From positions 24,626,710-24,690,709 of the forward strand of contig OU862910.1 in assembly GCA_917880885.1 (NCBI GenBank): a DNA stretch of 64,000 nt. Direction: 5' to 3'. A program made the position numbers and the translations under genes. The DNA comes from Limnephilus marmoratus (lineage: Eukaryota > Arthropoda > Insecta > Trichoptera > Limnephilidae). Positions 23,064 through 34,094 of the stretch are shown piece after piece. Every line of letters begins with the position of its first letter. Position 1 is the stretch's first letter. A model generated the notes under the pieces. That model saw only the letters and a program-made list of their open reading frames with translations, ran no database searches and was not told the origin of the DNA.

Positions 23064-24518
23064 TATAATTATGCTGATAGTTTATCCGTTCCACTTAATA
23101 TACTGTTTAACAAATCACTCTCTACAGGATCTTTTCCACAAATATGGAAACATAGTTATTTAACTCCTATATTTAAAAGTGGTGATCAATCCGTTGTTGA
23201 AAACTATCGGCCTATCTGTATTCTATCGTCTATATCAAAACTATTCGAAAAATTGATCCTTAATAAAATCAGCTTCATTTTAAACTCGTGTATCACAACT
23301 TGTCAACACGGCTTTGTCTCTGGCAGATCAACTTTGACTAACCTAACATTATATGAAAATTTCATCTCAAATGCACTTTTCAATAAACAACAAGTTGATT
23401 CTATATATACCGACTTTAGTAAGGCGTTTGATAAGTTTTGTCATAAAATACTTATAAACAAGCTTTCGAAACTTGGCATTAAAGGGAACCTATTAGTCTG
23501 GTTTAAGAATTACTTATTAAGGCGTCAGTTAACTGTCCGTTTATAGGATTTTTTACCTTATACATTTGAAGCTACCAGTGGCGTACCCCAAGGTTCGCAT
23601 CTCGGTCCTATACTTTTTAATTTATTTATTAACGACGTAACTAACATATTCACCCATGTTCTTATTTTAATGTTTGCAGATGATATGAAGTTGCACAAAA
23701 TTATTGATAATATTGATGACAGTGTGTCCCTACAATCTAATCTAAATTGCTTTTACGATTGGTGTTTTAAAAATAAATTAATTCTCAATGTAAAAAAATG
23801 CCAAGTTATGAGATTCCACAGGAAAAAAAAACCATTGTTGTTCACTTACTTTCTCAATAATCACACTTTATTATCTGTTGTTGAAATAAGAGACCTTGGT
23901 ATTACTTTTGACACTAAATTAACATTTATTAAACATATTAATAATATATCCGGTAAAGCTATGCAAATGTTGGGATTTATCTTACGAATTTCGAAGGATT
24001 TTAAAAATCTTAAAACTGTCAAACTACTATATACTTCTCTTGTTAGAAGCCAACTAGAATTTAATTCCACCATTTGGCATCCATATTACAGTACACATGA
24101 ATATTCCCTTGAGCGTGTCCAACATAAATTCTTACGTCACATTAATTTTAAATTGGGAATATCAATTGAAAATATTAATTACTTCTCCCTGTTGCAACTA
24201 CTGGGACTTGATACATTAAAAGAAAGAAGAATTTGTTCTGATTTATTTTATTTATTTAAAATTGTTAATAACTTGTTGAACTCTCCTGAACTTCTTTCGT
24301 TAATATGTTTTCATGTACCGAGTAGATCAGTTCGTCACAAATTACCTTACCATTGTAATAATACAGGATCTAATGCTGAATTATATGCCATAATAAATCG
24401 CCTGCATATACTTGGTAACAAATATGTTGTTGATGATATGATAAATATTGAAAGATTATCAACATACAAACATTATTTAATTAAAGCTGTTTGTCAGCGC
24501 TTTTCTGTTAGATTATAA
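23064..24518 (+). pseudogene. LINE reverse transcriptase with one in-frame stop
   Basis: One frame throughout, broken only by TAG at 23544-23546. In order: FPQIWKHSYLTPIFKSGD and ENYRPICILSSISKLFEKLI (RT motif 1 region), CQHGFVSGRSTLTNL, TDFSKAFDKFCHKIL (motif A; the catalytic Asp is present), SGVPQGSHLGPILFNLFIND (motif B), MFADDMKLH (motif C, FADD, about 23670-23696), and the C-terminal IRDLGITFD. The residues needed for catalysis are kept apart from the stop. Reverse transcribes its own RNA at the target site in the living element. It is a recent copy compared with most LINE remnants here. Confidence 0.9.
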
Positions 24519-24830
24519 TCTAATATACTTTGTATGTTTATATTCTTCATCAATGTTTATTTCTGGAATTTTTAAATTAATTGCTACTAATTTTTTTAAT
24601 TTTTTAATTCATAATATCTTGTACACATTCTTGTATTTGAGGTTTTCTTTTTCTTAATGTTTGTTATATAATAGCTTACTATTTTTGCTTTATACTGGCA
24701 CTGCAATATGTGCTCTTTAATTTTTTGTTATATTATTTTTTTTTCTTCTTAACTATGTATATTGTTTCAAATTATTGTAATTCCCATGTAAAAGCCGTTA
24801 ATCGGCGTTAATTCATAATAAATAACTAAA
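23064..24830 (+). mobile_element. 5'-truncated LINE (jockey/CR1-like)
   Basis: The RT frame runs 23064-24518, with a 3' UTR to about 24830 that ends TGTAAAAGCCGTTAATCGGC and then AATAAATAACTAAATAA. The 5' side stops abruptly in the RT domain. The endonuclease and ORF1 are missing, as is usual for incomplete target-primed reverse transcription. The 3' hairpin plus AT tail recurs at 7725. The element ends directly at the palindrome starting at 24831. Confidence 0.85.
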
Positions 24831-25062
24831 TAATTTGATTGTTGCCTCAAATCTTTTATTTTTAACTATAATATTCTGTTGTACTTATTCTTTTATGCAG
24901 TATTTCACCTTTTTTTTATTTTTAAAACCATTACATTGGCGCCCAACGTGGAGCGCCAATGTAATGGTTTAAAAAAAATAAATTAGTAATACTACATAAA
25001 AAGAAACGTACAAAAGAATATTTATAGTTAAAAATAAAAGAGTTGAGGCAACAATCAAATTA
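24831..25062. repeat. Long palindrome with PBS-like centre (LTR-derived?)
   Basis: Left arm 24831-24942 and right arm 24953-25062 are complements at roughly 80-85% by eye, around a 10-base centre. The junction reads CCATTACA, then TTGGCGCCCAACGTGGAGCG. An LTR ending in CA followed by TGGCGCCCAACGTGG would be the classic arrangement of an LTR and a tRNA primer-binding site. This suggests two LTR ends joined head to head, but that is inference. No gag/pol sequence was found nearby. Confidence 0.6.
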
Positions 25063-25076
25063 TATTATTAAATAAA

Positions 25077-25385
25077 CGGTAGTGAAGGTAACGTACGGTA
25101 GTGAAGGTAACGTACGGTAGTGAATGTACGTACGGTAGTAAATGTAACGTACGTTAAATTATGTAACGTGCGGTAGGGAAGGTATCGTACTTTAGTAAAG
25201 GTAAAGTACAATGGTAAAGTAAAATGTTACATTCGGTAGTAAAGATAACGAACGTATGTAACCTACGGTAGGGAAGGTAACGTACTTTATTTAGTGAACG
25301 TAAAGTACGTTAGGGAAGGTAACGTAAAATAATGAATTTAACGTACGGTAGGGAAGGTAACTTACGTTAGTGAAGGTATGTAAGT
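25077..25385 (+). repeat. Degenerate 19-bp minisatellite
   Basis: About 16 variants of CGGTAGTGAAGGTAACGTA, cleanest at 25078-25155 and more degenerate to the right. The same unit forms the inverted repeat at 22492-22532, so the LINE and the palindrome may have landed inside one former array. Confidence 0.85.
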
Positions 25386-25389
25386 TTAG

Positions 25390-25725
25390 GCCTTAAAAAA
25401 ATTTCGTCGGCGAGAAATACCGGTTTATTTTTTTCCATTTTTCTAACCTTATTCATCGACAAATTTAAAAGTTTTTTAAGCGGTTTCTTATTATTGTATA
25501 ATAAATGCAAGCATTTTCTAACTAATAGTGACACCCTTATTGGAGTGAAAATAATCTGTGGTATTTTGCATCGGACGAAGTCACGTGGTTATTAAACTCG
25601 TGACGTTTATTCGAATTGCGGATAGAACAGGAGCATTTAGATCTGTCCCTTTTCCGATTGATCAAGATCATAATGTGTGTACCTACATACAATAAAATTT
25701 ATGAATTCTGAAACGTTGTTTATTA
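25390..25725. other. No recognised feature
   Basis: Unique AT-rich sequence up to the mariner target site. Confidence 0.4.
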
Positions 25726-25730
25726 TTCTA

Positions 25731-27068
25731 CAGGGTGGCCCTTAAGTGTATACCTAGTTTCAATTAACAATAAATAAATAATGGTAGAACTTAGACATGT
25801 TTTATTAATATTTTCAAAAAGTACAATAAATGGAAATTTAAATGACATTATATTTTAAAAATTATATTGTCCAAGTGAGCTCCACCAGCCTGTTAACATT
25901 GTCTAAGGCGAATTCGAAAATTCTCAAAAAACACGTTGACAAGTTGCCCGTGGGATGGCGTTAATTTCCCGTACAATGTTTTGTTTTAACTGATTTATTG
26001 TTGTCGGATTGTCTTCATAGACTCTTGATTTTAAGTATTCCCACAAAAAAAATCACACGGGCTGAGATCTGGGTTCCGTGGGGGCCACTCAATGTCTCCT
26101 CCTCGTGAAATGAGTTTTCCGGGAACATCTCCTTCAAACGGTCCATGGACAGTTTAGCAGTATTACAGGTGGCGCCGTCTTGCTGAAACCAGCTCCTGGA
26201 ATTGTGGCCTTGAAAATCTTGAAGAGCTGGGACCAAGAACTCCTGAAGCATCTGACAATAATTCTTAGATTTCACAGACATAGCAACTCTCCTTTAGTTT
26301 TCAAAGAAATATTGGCCAATGATACCCCTTGCTGATATTGCAGCCCACGCAACGACCTTCGGGCTATGCAAGGGACGTTGATGCTTCTGTCGGGGGTCTT
26401 CTTCTTCTTCTTCTAATCTCAGACCAATACCGGCAATTTTGTTTATTAACATGGCCATTGATATACAAATTGGCCTCATCCCTGAACATTATGTTGAAAA
26501 AATTGTCAAAACGTTCCAGCATCACATTGGCAAAATTAAGTCGAAGATCGGTATCATTAGGCTTCAACTCTTGCGTCGGCTGAATTTTATAAGCTTTTAG
26601 ATTTAAATCGTGGCGTAAAACTCTTTGTAAAGTGGTATGCTTGATGGATAAGGCTTGGCTTCTCTTGCCAGTAGTTTGTTGTGGATTTTCCCTCACTGAT
26701 TCACTAACACGCTGATTAACTTCTGGTATCCTCGCTGACTTCGAGCGGCCTTCATTATTTGTTTTTACTGTTGAGCCGGTTGTCTCAAACATTTTGATCC
26801 ATTTCCGAATAGATTTTGCGCTTTGTGCTTGATTAATGTCTCGTAAACCGAAATGAGCACGGTACATTCGTCTCGAAATCGTCACGGAATAATTGTTTAT
26901 GTAATATGCACGAACACAAAATGCGCGCTGCTCTCCCGTGAACGGCTCCATGGCGACTAAAATTTCCACGAAATAACGCGTCTAACGATACCCCCCGAAC
27001 CGCGCTCGCTCCACGCATTGTTGAAAAAATAACAAAACAAACCGCGAACACAGTTATGGTCCACCCTG
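25731..27068 (-). mobile_element. Near full-length mariner-type element with TIRs and TA duplication
   Basis: 1338 bp. Ends are CAGGGTGGCCCTTAAGTGT (25731) and, read inward from 27068, CAGGGTGGACCATAACTGT, matching at 16 of 19. TA flanks both sides (25729-25730, 27069-27070). A minus-strand transposase pseudogene fills most of it. Both ends are intact, so it could still be mobilised in trans. Confidence 0.9.
26038..26969 (-). pseudogene. Mariner transposase, inactivated
   Basis: N-terminal helix-turn-helix region MEPFTGEQRAFCVRAYYI (from about 26951; the frame opens at 26969). Then a first catalytic block FRDEANLYINGHVNKQNCRY, LHSPKVVAWAAISARGIIG, a second block WFQQDGATCNTAKLSM, and the third block WPPRNPDLSPCDFF in another frame (about 26055-26100). 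The second and third Asp are roughly 41 residues apart, which would suit the DD41D group rather than classic DD34D. Lesions: a frameshift in a GAA run near 26400, a TAA stop at 26294-26296, and a frameshift near 26110. Cut-and-paste DNA transposase in origin, now dead. Confidence 0.88.
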
Positions 27069-27074
27069 TATAAG

Positions 27075-27770
27075 AATATATTTTAAGTCATAATCTTTTT
27101 CACTCAATTTTTTTCTAATTACGAATAATATATTTCAATGTTCAATGATTGCAATCTTAAAAAAACTTCATCGTCAACTCGTACAGAGAGGAGCATGTCT
27201 CCTCTAGGAACAAATATACAGATGAGGCGAGCGCAGCTGTTCCGGCCTGATTGTGTCTGCTTATTGTTTCGGGGTTCATAATGAAGCCGTGACCTTTTAA
27301 CACTACCCGACTGGAAGAACCCGGTACCAGTTTCTCTAGTATCTGTGTATCTTGGAGAAATCAAAATACAAATGTATGGAGAATCTGGAATAATATTGTG
27401 ATTAAAACTTGCTCGCTTCGCGGTGGGATATTTATTGTTCTATTGTTAAGCATGTTCTCCATCTACCGAGGGTTGGAAAAGTACGCCTCGGAAATTTACA
27501 AACTTGTAGAAAAAACATATTATTTAAATATAAAAACATTGTTTGAGAACTTGCCCGGAATGTACCTAACCAATAAAACTATCAATATTGAGTTATTGGA
27601 CACATTAATATGCATCTTTTAAAATAGGGATTATGGTAACATTTTTTTTATTTAGGCCTGTGGCAGCATTTTAAAGTTTGTTTTGTGGAAGACGTTGGTT
27701 GTATAATGCCATTTATCGAAATCACGAAGCATGGTTTAAAGGGGAATAACTAGACAAAACCGGAAGTATG
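27075..27770. other. No recognised gene
   Basis: Frames of 74-81 codons at 27119 (minus) and 27398 (plus) have no recognisable motifs. Confidence 0.35.
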
Positions 27771-27774
27771 TCAT

Positions 27775-28345
27775 TTTTAAATTAAATTTTATACGTATCG
27801 ACTGTTTTCTAAACTATATTCCATAAAAAAATATAAATTGATTTCGAAAGACCGTTCTTTTATCTCGGCAAGTTATGTTTTAAAATTTTAAAATGTTTAT
27901 TTTTAGTGTAATAAGGTTTTACCGTAGGTCGTTGGTAGATTTGTTAAATTTTCTTACAAAATTTATCAGTATGCAGTAAAATAAATCAATAAATTATTTG
28001 GGAAACCTACTTTTCAGAATTTTAATTTTGTTCAAATAAAAATAAAAAAATGATCCGCGCCCTTGTTTTGTGATGAAAATACTTCAATTTGTCTATTTAT
28101 TTACGTTCTTACAAACAAATATATTTAAAACAAAAATTACGTTCTTATTTTGCTTAGGCATTATTGAAATTATAAATACTTATGACGAAAGAATAATTAC
28201 AAAAAGTACATAATTTCAATATAAAATCGATATTTAGTTATTATATTAAAATGCTGGTATAGAGAATAAGTAATCTTTCTCATCGGAACCGCCCCGTATA
28301 GTTGCAAGGGTACGATCGCAAGATCATCGTTCGAAAAAATTTAAT
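27775..28345 (+). repeat. Unclassified long repeat, copy 2 (pair with 8485-9105)
   Basis: Colinear with 8485-9105 in the same orientation. The anchors TTTCGAAAGA, GTTTATTTTTAGTGTAATAA and AATAATTACAAAAAGTACAT are shared in order. Small insertions and deletions separate the copies. Confidence 0.6.
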
Positions 28346-28349
28346 TTCT

Positions 28350-30125
28350 CGGCCGCTGGTTAATGGTTATTAATTCATGGGAATATATGGAAAACGAACG
28401 TCTTATGGCTTCAATTCGAAATACTTTAAAGCCAAGAAGCCGAATAATGCAGGAAAGTAGAATTTGTTCAGAAAAAATATTATTAAGCCTGCTTTTTAGC
28501 CGTTGAAACAGTTTTGTGGAATTTTTGTTTTGTGAAACAGTTTTTGATTTTTTAGCACACATACTCAAATACGTGTGTACATTTATGTTAGAAGAGCAAG
28601 TTGCTTTCTGTAAGGTACTCGTACGAAGAGTAAAAAAAACGTTTGATGGAATAACATTGTGTGTGAAATTTTTATGTACAAAAATATTCCACAAATTCAC
28701 AATAAATTCTAGTAAAAAATTCTATTTTATTGCCTTTTTATGCGACTTTTTATTTTATACTCTTAATATTGTTGGATACAACATTTTCCCGGCAAGGGCT
28801 CGTTTATAAACTCAATAAAGAATCATATTGTCATTTGAACTTTAAATTGGATAGAATAATCACCGTACTTGAATAAGACAGTAATTCAAGAATGGTGCTT
28901 GAATTTGTTTAGTGGTTACTTCATTCTGCAGATCGAATGGTAATTATTTATTAAGATAATAACTTCTTAAAATGCTTATTATTGCAGTAACTCGGCTCTT
29001 GATTGTTCCTTTGCATGTAACTCCAGTTAGCAGAACTCTGAAACTTTTGCTTTTAATATTTGTGTCACCATTTTCAACATTGAAAGTTTGGAGAATTCAG
29101 ACAAGCGATGTATTATTAACAGAAAATTGTTTTAAATGCCGTTTTTTTAAATTGGCACTGATTTGTCGAGAAGTCAGATTATCAACATTAATGTAATAAA
29201 TTTAAGACACGAAGCGAAAAAATTGATTCCACTTTTTTATCTCCAAATATTAGAATTGGACGTATGACGCTCCCAAAGGTCTAACGCCGAACTACTGAAT
29301 TCGGTCCCCGCGCACTGTTACAGTGATAATGGTTTCACAAGTATCGATGAAGTGTTGGCACGCACTAAGGCCTTTTTGTCTGGGTCACTGGTCTGCGCTA
29401 ATCTTGAATTCATGTATTGCTCCTCATGTAAAAACTACAATTTTTGATTTTACATTTATGTTTAGATTTATCTATTTTTAGTACAATTTCATTTTTCATT
29501 TTAATTTTTTGGCCATTCGATTAAGTTCTCCAAAATAGGTTACCTTACTTTCCAGGGTTTAGTTCCTAACCGTTTTTCTAGTTTATTTCCTAAAAAGTTT
29601 ATCCTAACTGTTTAGATTATTCTTCAGGTTTATACTGTGCATAAAAATGAAAAAAAAAAACATTAAAAAAAACATTATTACTCTCAAATTATATCTTAGT
29701 TACAAAAATGAAATCGCGCCCCGAAACTCAAACAAACAGTATTGTTAAACAAACACCGGTGGCGTTTCAGAAACCTACCTTACCGTCGAATCATCGCAAG
29801 CCTTAGTTAATTAATTTAATCCCAGTTCCCAGTCACCGGAGTTAGAACTGTACTGGTATCTTGCCACTGTGGTAAAGCAAGCACTTGTGGTTCGCCAGCG
29901 GGTGATGAATACTACCCACTCCCCCTCAGCCAACCCCACCGACCCCCATAAACCACCTCACCGCTCCATTTGTTAATTTCCTTTTCCCGATTTCCTTCAC
30001 ATGGTAACGTGACGAAAAACATCAGACTATTAAAATTCATTAAATTGTTTTGTTATCGATAATATTATTAATTTATTTATATAAACAGTTTATTTGTAAA
30101 TGAGTTTTACCGTGTAATTTATTCT
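28350..30125. other. No recognised gene
   Basis: A 119-codon minus-strand frame (28341-28700) and its 97-codon plus-strand counterpart have no motif I know. The N-terminal part of the longer one is Thr/Ser/Lys-rich. Treated as unassigned. 29640-29670 is A-rich. Nothing else stands out. Confidence 0.35.
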
Positions 30126-30132
30126 TACGCGT

Positions 30133-30243
30133 GACAGCTGTTTCGCCTTCTGAAGGCATTATCAAACTTGGGCCACTTACAGACGATGTATTAAGTGGCG
30201 TAACAACAGTTTGATAATGACTTCAGAAGGCGAAACTGTTGTC
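30133..30243. repeat. Foldback repeat (TTCGCCTTCTGAAG family)
   Basis: 36-nt arms (30133-30168 and 30208-30243) match at about 32 of 36. The spacer itself contains GCCACTTA / TAAGTGGC. The same core occurs near 18814-18985. It is possibly a small MITE or a recombined repeat end. Confidence 0.7.
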
Positions 30244-30359
30244 ATCTGTAATAATAAATCACATGACCGAATTAGTTTTTAAAAAACAGATGAAGATAAT
30301 ATTGTTAATTCTAAAATTTGAAATATGAGATTGACAAATATGATGATTTTACAGAAGGC

Positions 30360-30430
30360 GGCAATGGCGGAATTGCTAAACACGCACGTCCCGGTTAGAC
30401 GAGAGGTTCTGGGTTTGAGTCCCAGTTGCC
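30360..30430 (+). repeat. tRNA-like sequence (SINE head or tRNA pseudogene)
   Basis: 71 nt with GGCAA / TTGCC end pairing and a good T-arm (CTGGG, loop TTTGAGT, CCCAG). The TTTGAGT loop deviates from the usual TTCGANT. No convincing anticodon arm could be drawn by eye, so I do not call a functional tRNA. A T-rich stretch follows. Confidence 0.5.
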
Positions 30431-30434
30431 ATCA

Positions 30435-30850
30435 TTATCTTTTTCTATTTCTCTATGTCTTGTTCTATTTCATATTTTCGTTTAGTTTGATGGGAATAAT
30501 CTTCAAAACTTGTCAAAGGAGAGTTTTTATTTAAAAAAAAAGTTTATTGTTTATGTATTCCTTTTTACATTTTATTTGTTTGTTATTAAATTTTATTTAA
30601 CTACTTATTGCTGTTATTTAACTTATTATAAATAGTAATGTTTATTTTCTGCACATTCAGGTATGTAAATTTTGAGAATTATGTCTGTTTTCAGTTCCTA
30701 AAATAAAATGAAATTTCATTTCAAAAAAGCTCCAAAAAGGTTTATCGCACGCATCTTTAGATTTTAATAATCTTAATACATAATTAAGTTTTAAATATTC
30801 TTAAAAGTTTACTATTCTTCTATACACTTATAACTCATTTAACAAAACAC
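30435..30850. other. No recognised feature
   Basis: AT-rich. Confidence 0.4.
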
Positions 30851-30960
30851 TTTATGGTCGAATAGCCCATTCACATGGTTCATTTATCTTTCATTTCGTG
30901 ATTCCATTCCGCCTCTTTCCCTCGAAATGAACCGTGTAAACACAAAAGTGAAGAGAAACA

Positions 30961-31007
30961 GTGCCGAATGAAGCATTCCAACAATGTTGGAATGTTTCCT
31001 TCGGCAC
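30961..31007. repeat. Near-perfect 23-bp hairpin
   Basis: Arms 30961-30983 and 30985-31007 match at 21 of 23 with a single-base loop. It starts GTGCCGAATGAAGCATTCCA. Confidence 0.85.
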
Positions 31008-31149
31008 AGTTCACTCGCAACCGGAATTTAACATCACGTGACGCGAATGATGTGTGTTAACACTCAAGTGAACAGTCTTTCACTCGCGAATTAGTCGGCC
31101 GAGAATGTTCTGGCGTGAGTACGAGTAGCCGGAGCGGCTTAAACGTCAA

Positions 31150-31520
31150 AATGCTCAATTTAGTTCGCTTTTCGAAATAACTCCTACACGTCTTATAGAA
31201 ATCGTTGTTTCTCCCTTACTATCATAGTGAAAAATATGATCTAAACGGTATTGGAAAGAAAAAATAATGCTCTATATATTCTTTATAACAATTAAACACA
31301 AAATAATACGAATGTACACTTTTATGGAACCAAAGTTTTTGATCGAATTTGAAAAAAAAATTATGAAACATTCTGAATTTTTTATGAATTATTTTTATAT
31401 GAAACGACAAAAAAGTGAGGTGACAGAAACGTTTATAATTTATTTGTCTAACAAAATAAGTGTGTGTTTTTATATTTTTACCAGTAATTTTAGTTAGAAT
31501 AAAAGCAAGGAGAGCCATTT
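31150..31520 (+). repeat. Unclassified repeat, copy 1 (pair with 61445-61805)
   Basis: Colinear with 61445-61805: TCGCTTTT...TATAGAAATCGTTGT, ATGGAACCAAAGT, GAAACGACAAAAAAGT, TTTTAGTTAGAA, then AGCCATTTT near the end. Well diverged. Short frames on both strands are not conserved in the second copy. Confidence 0.55.
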
Positions 31521-31821
31521 TTTTTAACTTTTAAAAGTTTACATTAAAAATTATTCTATTTAAAAAATTACGTGGTTATTTCTAATAATAAATTTTGGAA
31601 GCATATTTCATCGTAAATATTCCCGAACTTAGCCGTCAGCACCGGACGAATTCCAATGCGCGCCGCGACTACGCTCGACGACTTCGTAGCGAGAATGTCG
31701 AGTGAACTCTTCCTGAAACGAGAATGGAACATTTCATCGAGTAAACCTTCATTCGAGTGAACCATGTGACTTCAGCATTAGCGACCTTTTTCTTTTAGTT
31801 TCTAATCAAACGTTTAGTGGA

Positions 31822-32100
31822 TAACCAACACCTCTGCCATAGGTCACCCCAAGTGGTTCGCTACGTTTGGTGATTTAGCAGGGGTGCCCGGGTTCATGGG
31901 GTGAGGTTTGTCTAGGTCTTGAAGGCGGATGACCAAGACACACTGAACCCCAGTTCCCTGCCACCCCCAAAACCCTTTTCCTTCCCAAAACTATCCTCTC
32001 CTTTCTTTCCTTAAAAAAACCCTCCACACAGCATCCCCAAAGATGACATTGGCCCTGAGGGAAATTATTTTCCTCAGGGCCTTATGTGTGGAGCTGGAGT
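31822..32100 (+). repeat. SINE-like repeat, family B, internally deleted
   Basis: 5' block ACCAACACCTCTGCCATAGG, then CCAAGTGGTTCGCTACGTTT. The middle is missing (GGCGGATGACC joins CAAGACACACTG). The tail CCACACAGCATCCCCAAAGA ends in GAGGGAAATTATTTTCCTCA and GGGCC. Confidence 0.8.
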
Positions 32101-32104
32101 AATT

Positions 32105-33340
32105 TTAATAAGACCCATTTTACAACAATGCGATTTTGACACAATGTTGCGTGACAATTTGTCGCAGTTTTTGTACCTAATAAATGTAAATACGTTTTGT
32201 TGAATATTGAATTTCTCTGACAAGATTTTTATTGTGCCATATAAAACACTTGCATCAAATGTTTTCATTTTACCAATATTATTTCAAAACTATCGCCAAG
32301 TGTAGATTGTAAAATTATTTTCATAAGTCTAATCAAACAGGCAAAATAAATAAAAATTGCACGATGCGAAATTTTGTCGGTACAACCAATTGATAATAAT
32401 TAATTACAACTTTAACCAATTATTAACAAGGTTTTTAAAGAATTCGTGATAAATGACACTTATGGATGAAATACTAGTTAATGTTAGGAATCAACATTGC
32501 ATTCATCGCGTTTTCTCAAGAAGAATGCAAGCAAGAAATAATAGAAAAGATACCTACTAAAAAGCTTAAAGTTTTCCTTCTCCCGAGATTTTCTTCGAAT
32601 ATTCCCCTAGACGCAAAATTAGCTTTGCCAACATTATTTCAAAAGCTAATCATGGATTGCAATTTATTATTAAATATTTTTGTCATTTTCCACAGCTAGA
32701 AATATCTACATTTTATCCATCGTATTGTGATACAAGATGTCCACGTTCTCTGAGTGGGGGGAGAAACAAGAATGCTTCCACGAGGGAGCAAACCGAACAC
32801 TAGGTGAGAATACGTTATCCTTGAGACATATGAAATATTGAAGTTACATTAGAATTGCAAAGCAGACTGTGACACCCGCGGGGTGAACACGAACACACTG
32901 CTGAGACATCGATCCCTGAATTCAGGGGAATTCAAGATTAAATTCTGCCGGGAATTCTGAGAAAATTAATCTTTTCTAAGACAAGAAGAAAGCGAGCAGC
33001 GGTGACATAAGATGACTTTCAGCTTACCTTCTATCAAGTGCTCGAATCAGGAAACTCGGAAAATTAAGAAAATATCATCCACAAAATATAGTAGGTTGAC
33101 ATAAACTACCATCATAAATACATCAAATTAAAAAAAAAAAGACAGCAAGAGCTTTTTCTGTGACTTGTTTATTTAGGGGTTAATGTCATTATTTCAAATT
33201 TCGCTAGGCCCACGTGGAATACGCCCTTTCTAGCATTAAAACGCGATTTTCTAGCGGTAGATATTGAAATATAAATGATGTGCTATCCTCAGTTTTACTG
33301 GGTGGGACTGTGCGTACCGGTGTCGTCGATATTGTTTACC
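32105..33340. other. No confirmed gene; one weak exon candidate
   Basis: AT-rich. 32737-32803 could be a first coding exon: an ATG, 22 codons, and a consensus donor TAG|GTGAGA, with an upstream in-frame stop. I see no partner exon. Confidence 0.3.
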
Positions 33341-33344
33341 AATT

Positions 33345-33415
33345 AACGAATAAACTAAATGAACGAATAATAAACGAATAAACTAAACGAATGTTAAACT
33401 AAATGAACGAATTCT
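33345..33415 (+). repeat. Short AACGAATAAACTAAA repeats
   Basis: Four to five imperfect copies of AACGAATAAACTAAATG. Confidence 0.6.
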
Positions 33416-33419
33416 TTCC

Positions 33420-34090
33420 GTATTCAAACTATATATATTGTTAACCAATACTACTGAAAACCTTTAAAAAATTACCAAATGAACAAATTCTTTTCGCATG
33501 CAAACTACTTCTATTAGGTAGTAGTCTGCCGACAGTCGCGCGGACATCATAGAATATCTCTTTTGTATTTTAATATCTTTGGTGAATACGTAAAAATAAA
33601 ATATGTATATCGAAAAACTGACATTAAAAACCCAGCCACAGATTTATCGGGGAATGATTAGTATATGCGACTGAAGAAACAGAACTAAGTATTCTAAAGA
33701 TTTGCATTATTTCTCAGATATAATGAATAAGGTGGATGCAAAAGAAAAATATTTAAAAAAAAATCCTTTTTGTGAAATGATCCGAAACCTGAAAAAATGT
33801 TCTGCCTTTTTTCTTTCCCAAAATCAATGTTAATTTTATTTTTACTACATAGGTAACGAAAATTATTGTTTTAGTCTCATAGTGATATATCTAATTGTAT
33901 TAATTCATTTTCCAATTGTATTAAGTCAGTATTAATCTAATTGTATAATTAATCATGCCTTATTAATCAGCATTCTCGTATCATTGTTTTTTGTCTTATT
34001 TAAAACCTGAAACTAATATTTAAATCTACACCCAATCCAAAGGAATGCAAGGCAAAACACCATTTGTAACGCAAGGCAAATAATTTAATT
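33420..34090. other. No recognised feature
   Basis: AT-rich. Small direct repeats of CTAATTGTATTAA at 33890-33950. Confidence 0.4.
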
Positions 34091-34094
34091 AAAT

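Larger units (their letters stand above)
30853..31792. mobile_element. Possible TIR element with internal hairpin
   Basis: The ends are imperfect complements: GGTCGAATAGCCCATTCACA at the left and, read inward from 31792, GGTCGCTAATGCTGAAGTCA, both leading into CACATGGTTCA. A 47-nt hairpin lies near the left end (30961-31007). No clear target duplication and no transposase, so the boundaries are tentative. Confidence 0.4.

Noticed and set aside
24931..24960. Endogenous retrovirus
   Set aside because: Only an LTR/PBS-like junction is seen, in palindromic form. No gag, pol or env sequence is present nearby.
28341..28700. 119-codon minus-strand frame
   Set aside because: No recognisable family or domain. 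The opposite strand is also open, so coding status cannot be supported.
30360..30430. Functional tRNA gene
   Set aside because: The T-arm is good, but the T-loop is TTTGAGT and no regular anticodon arm could be drawn. A SINE head or pseudogene is more likely.
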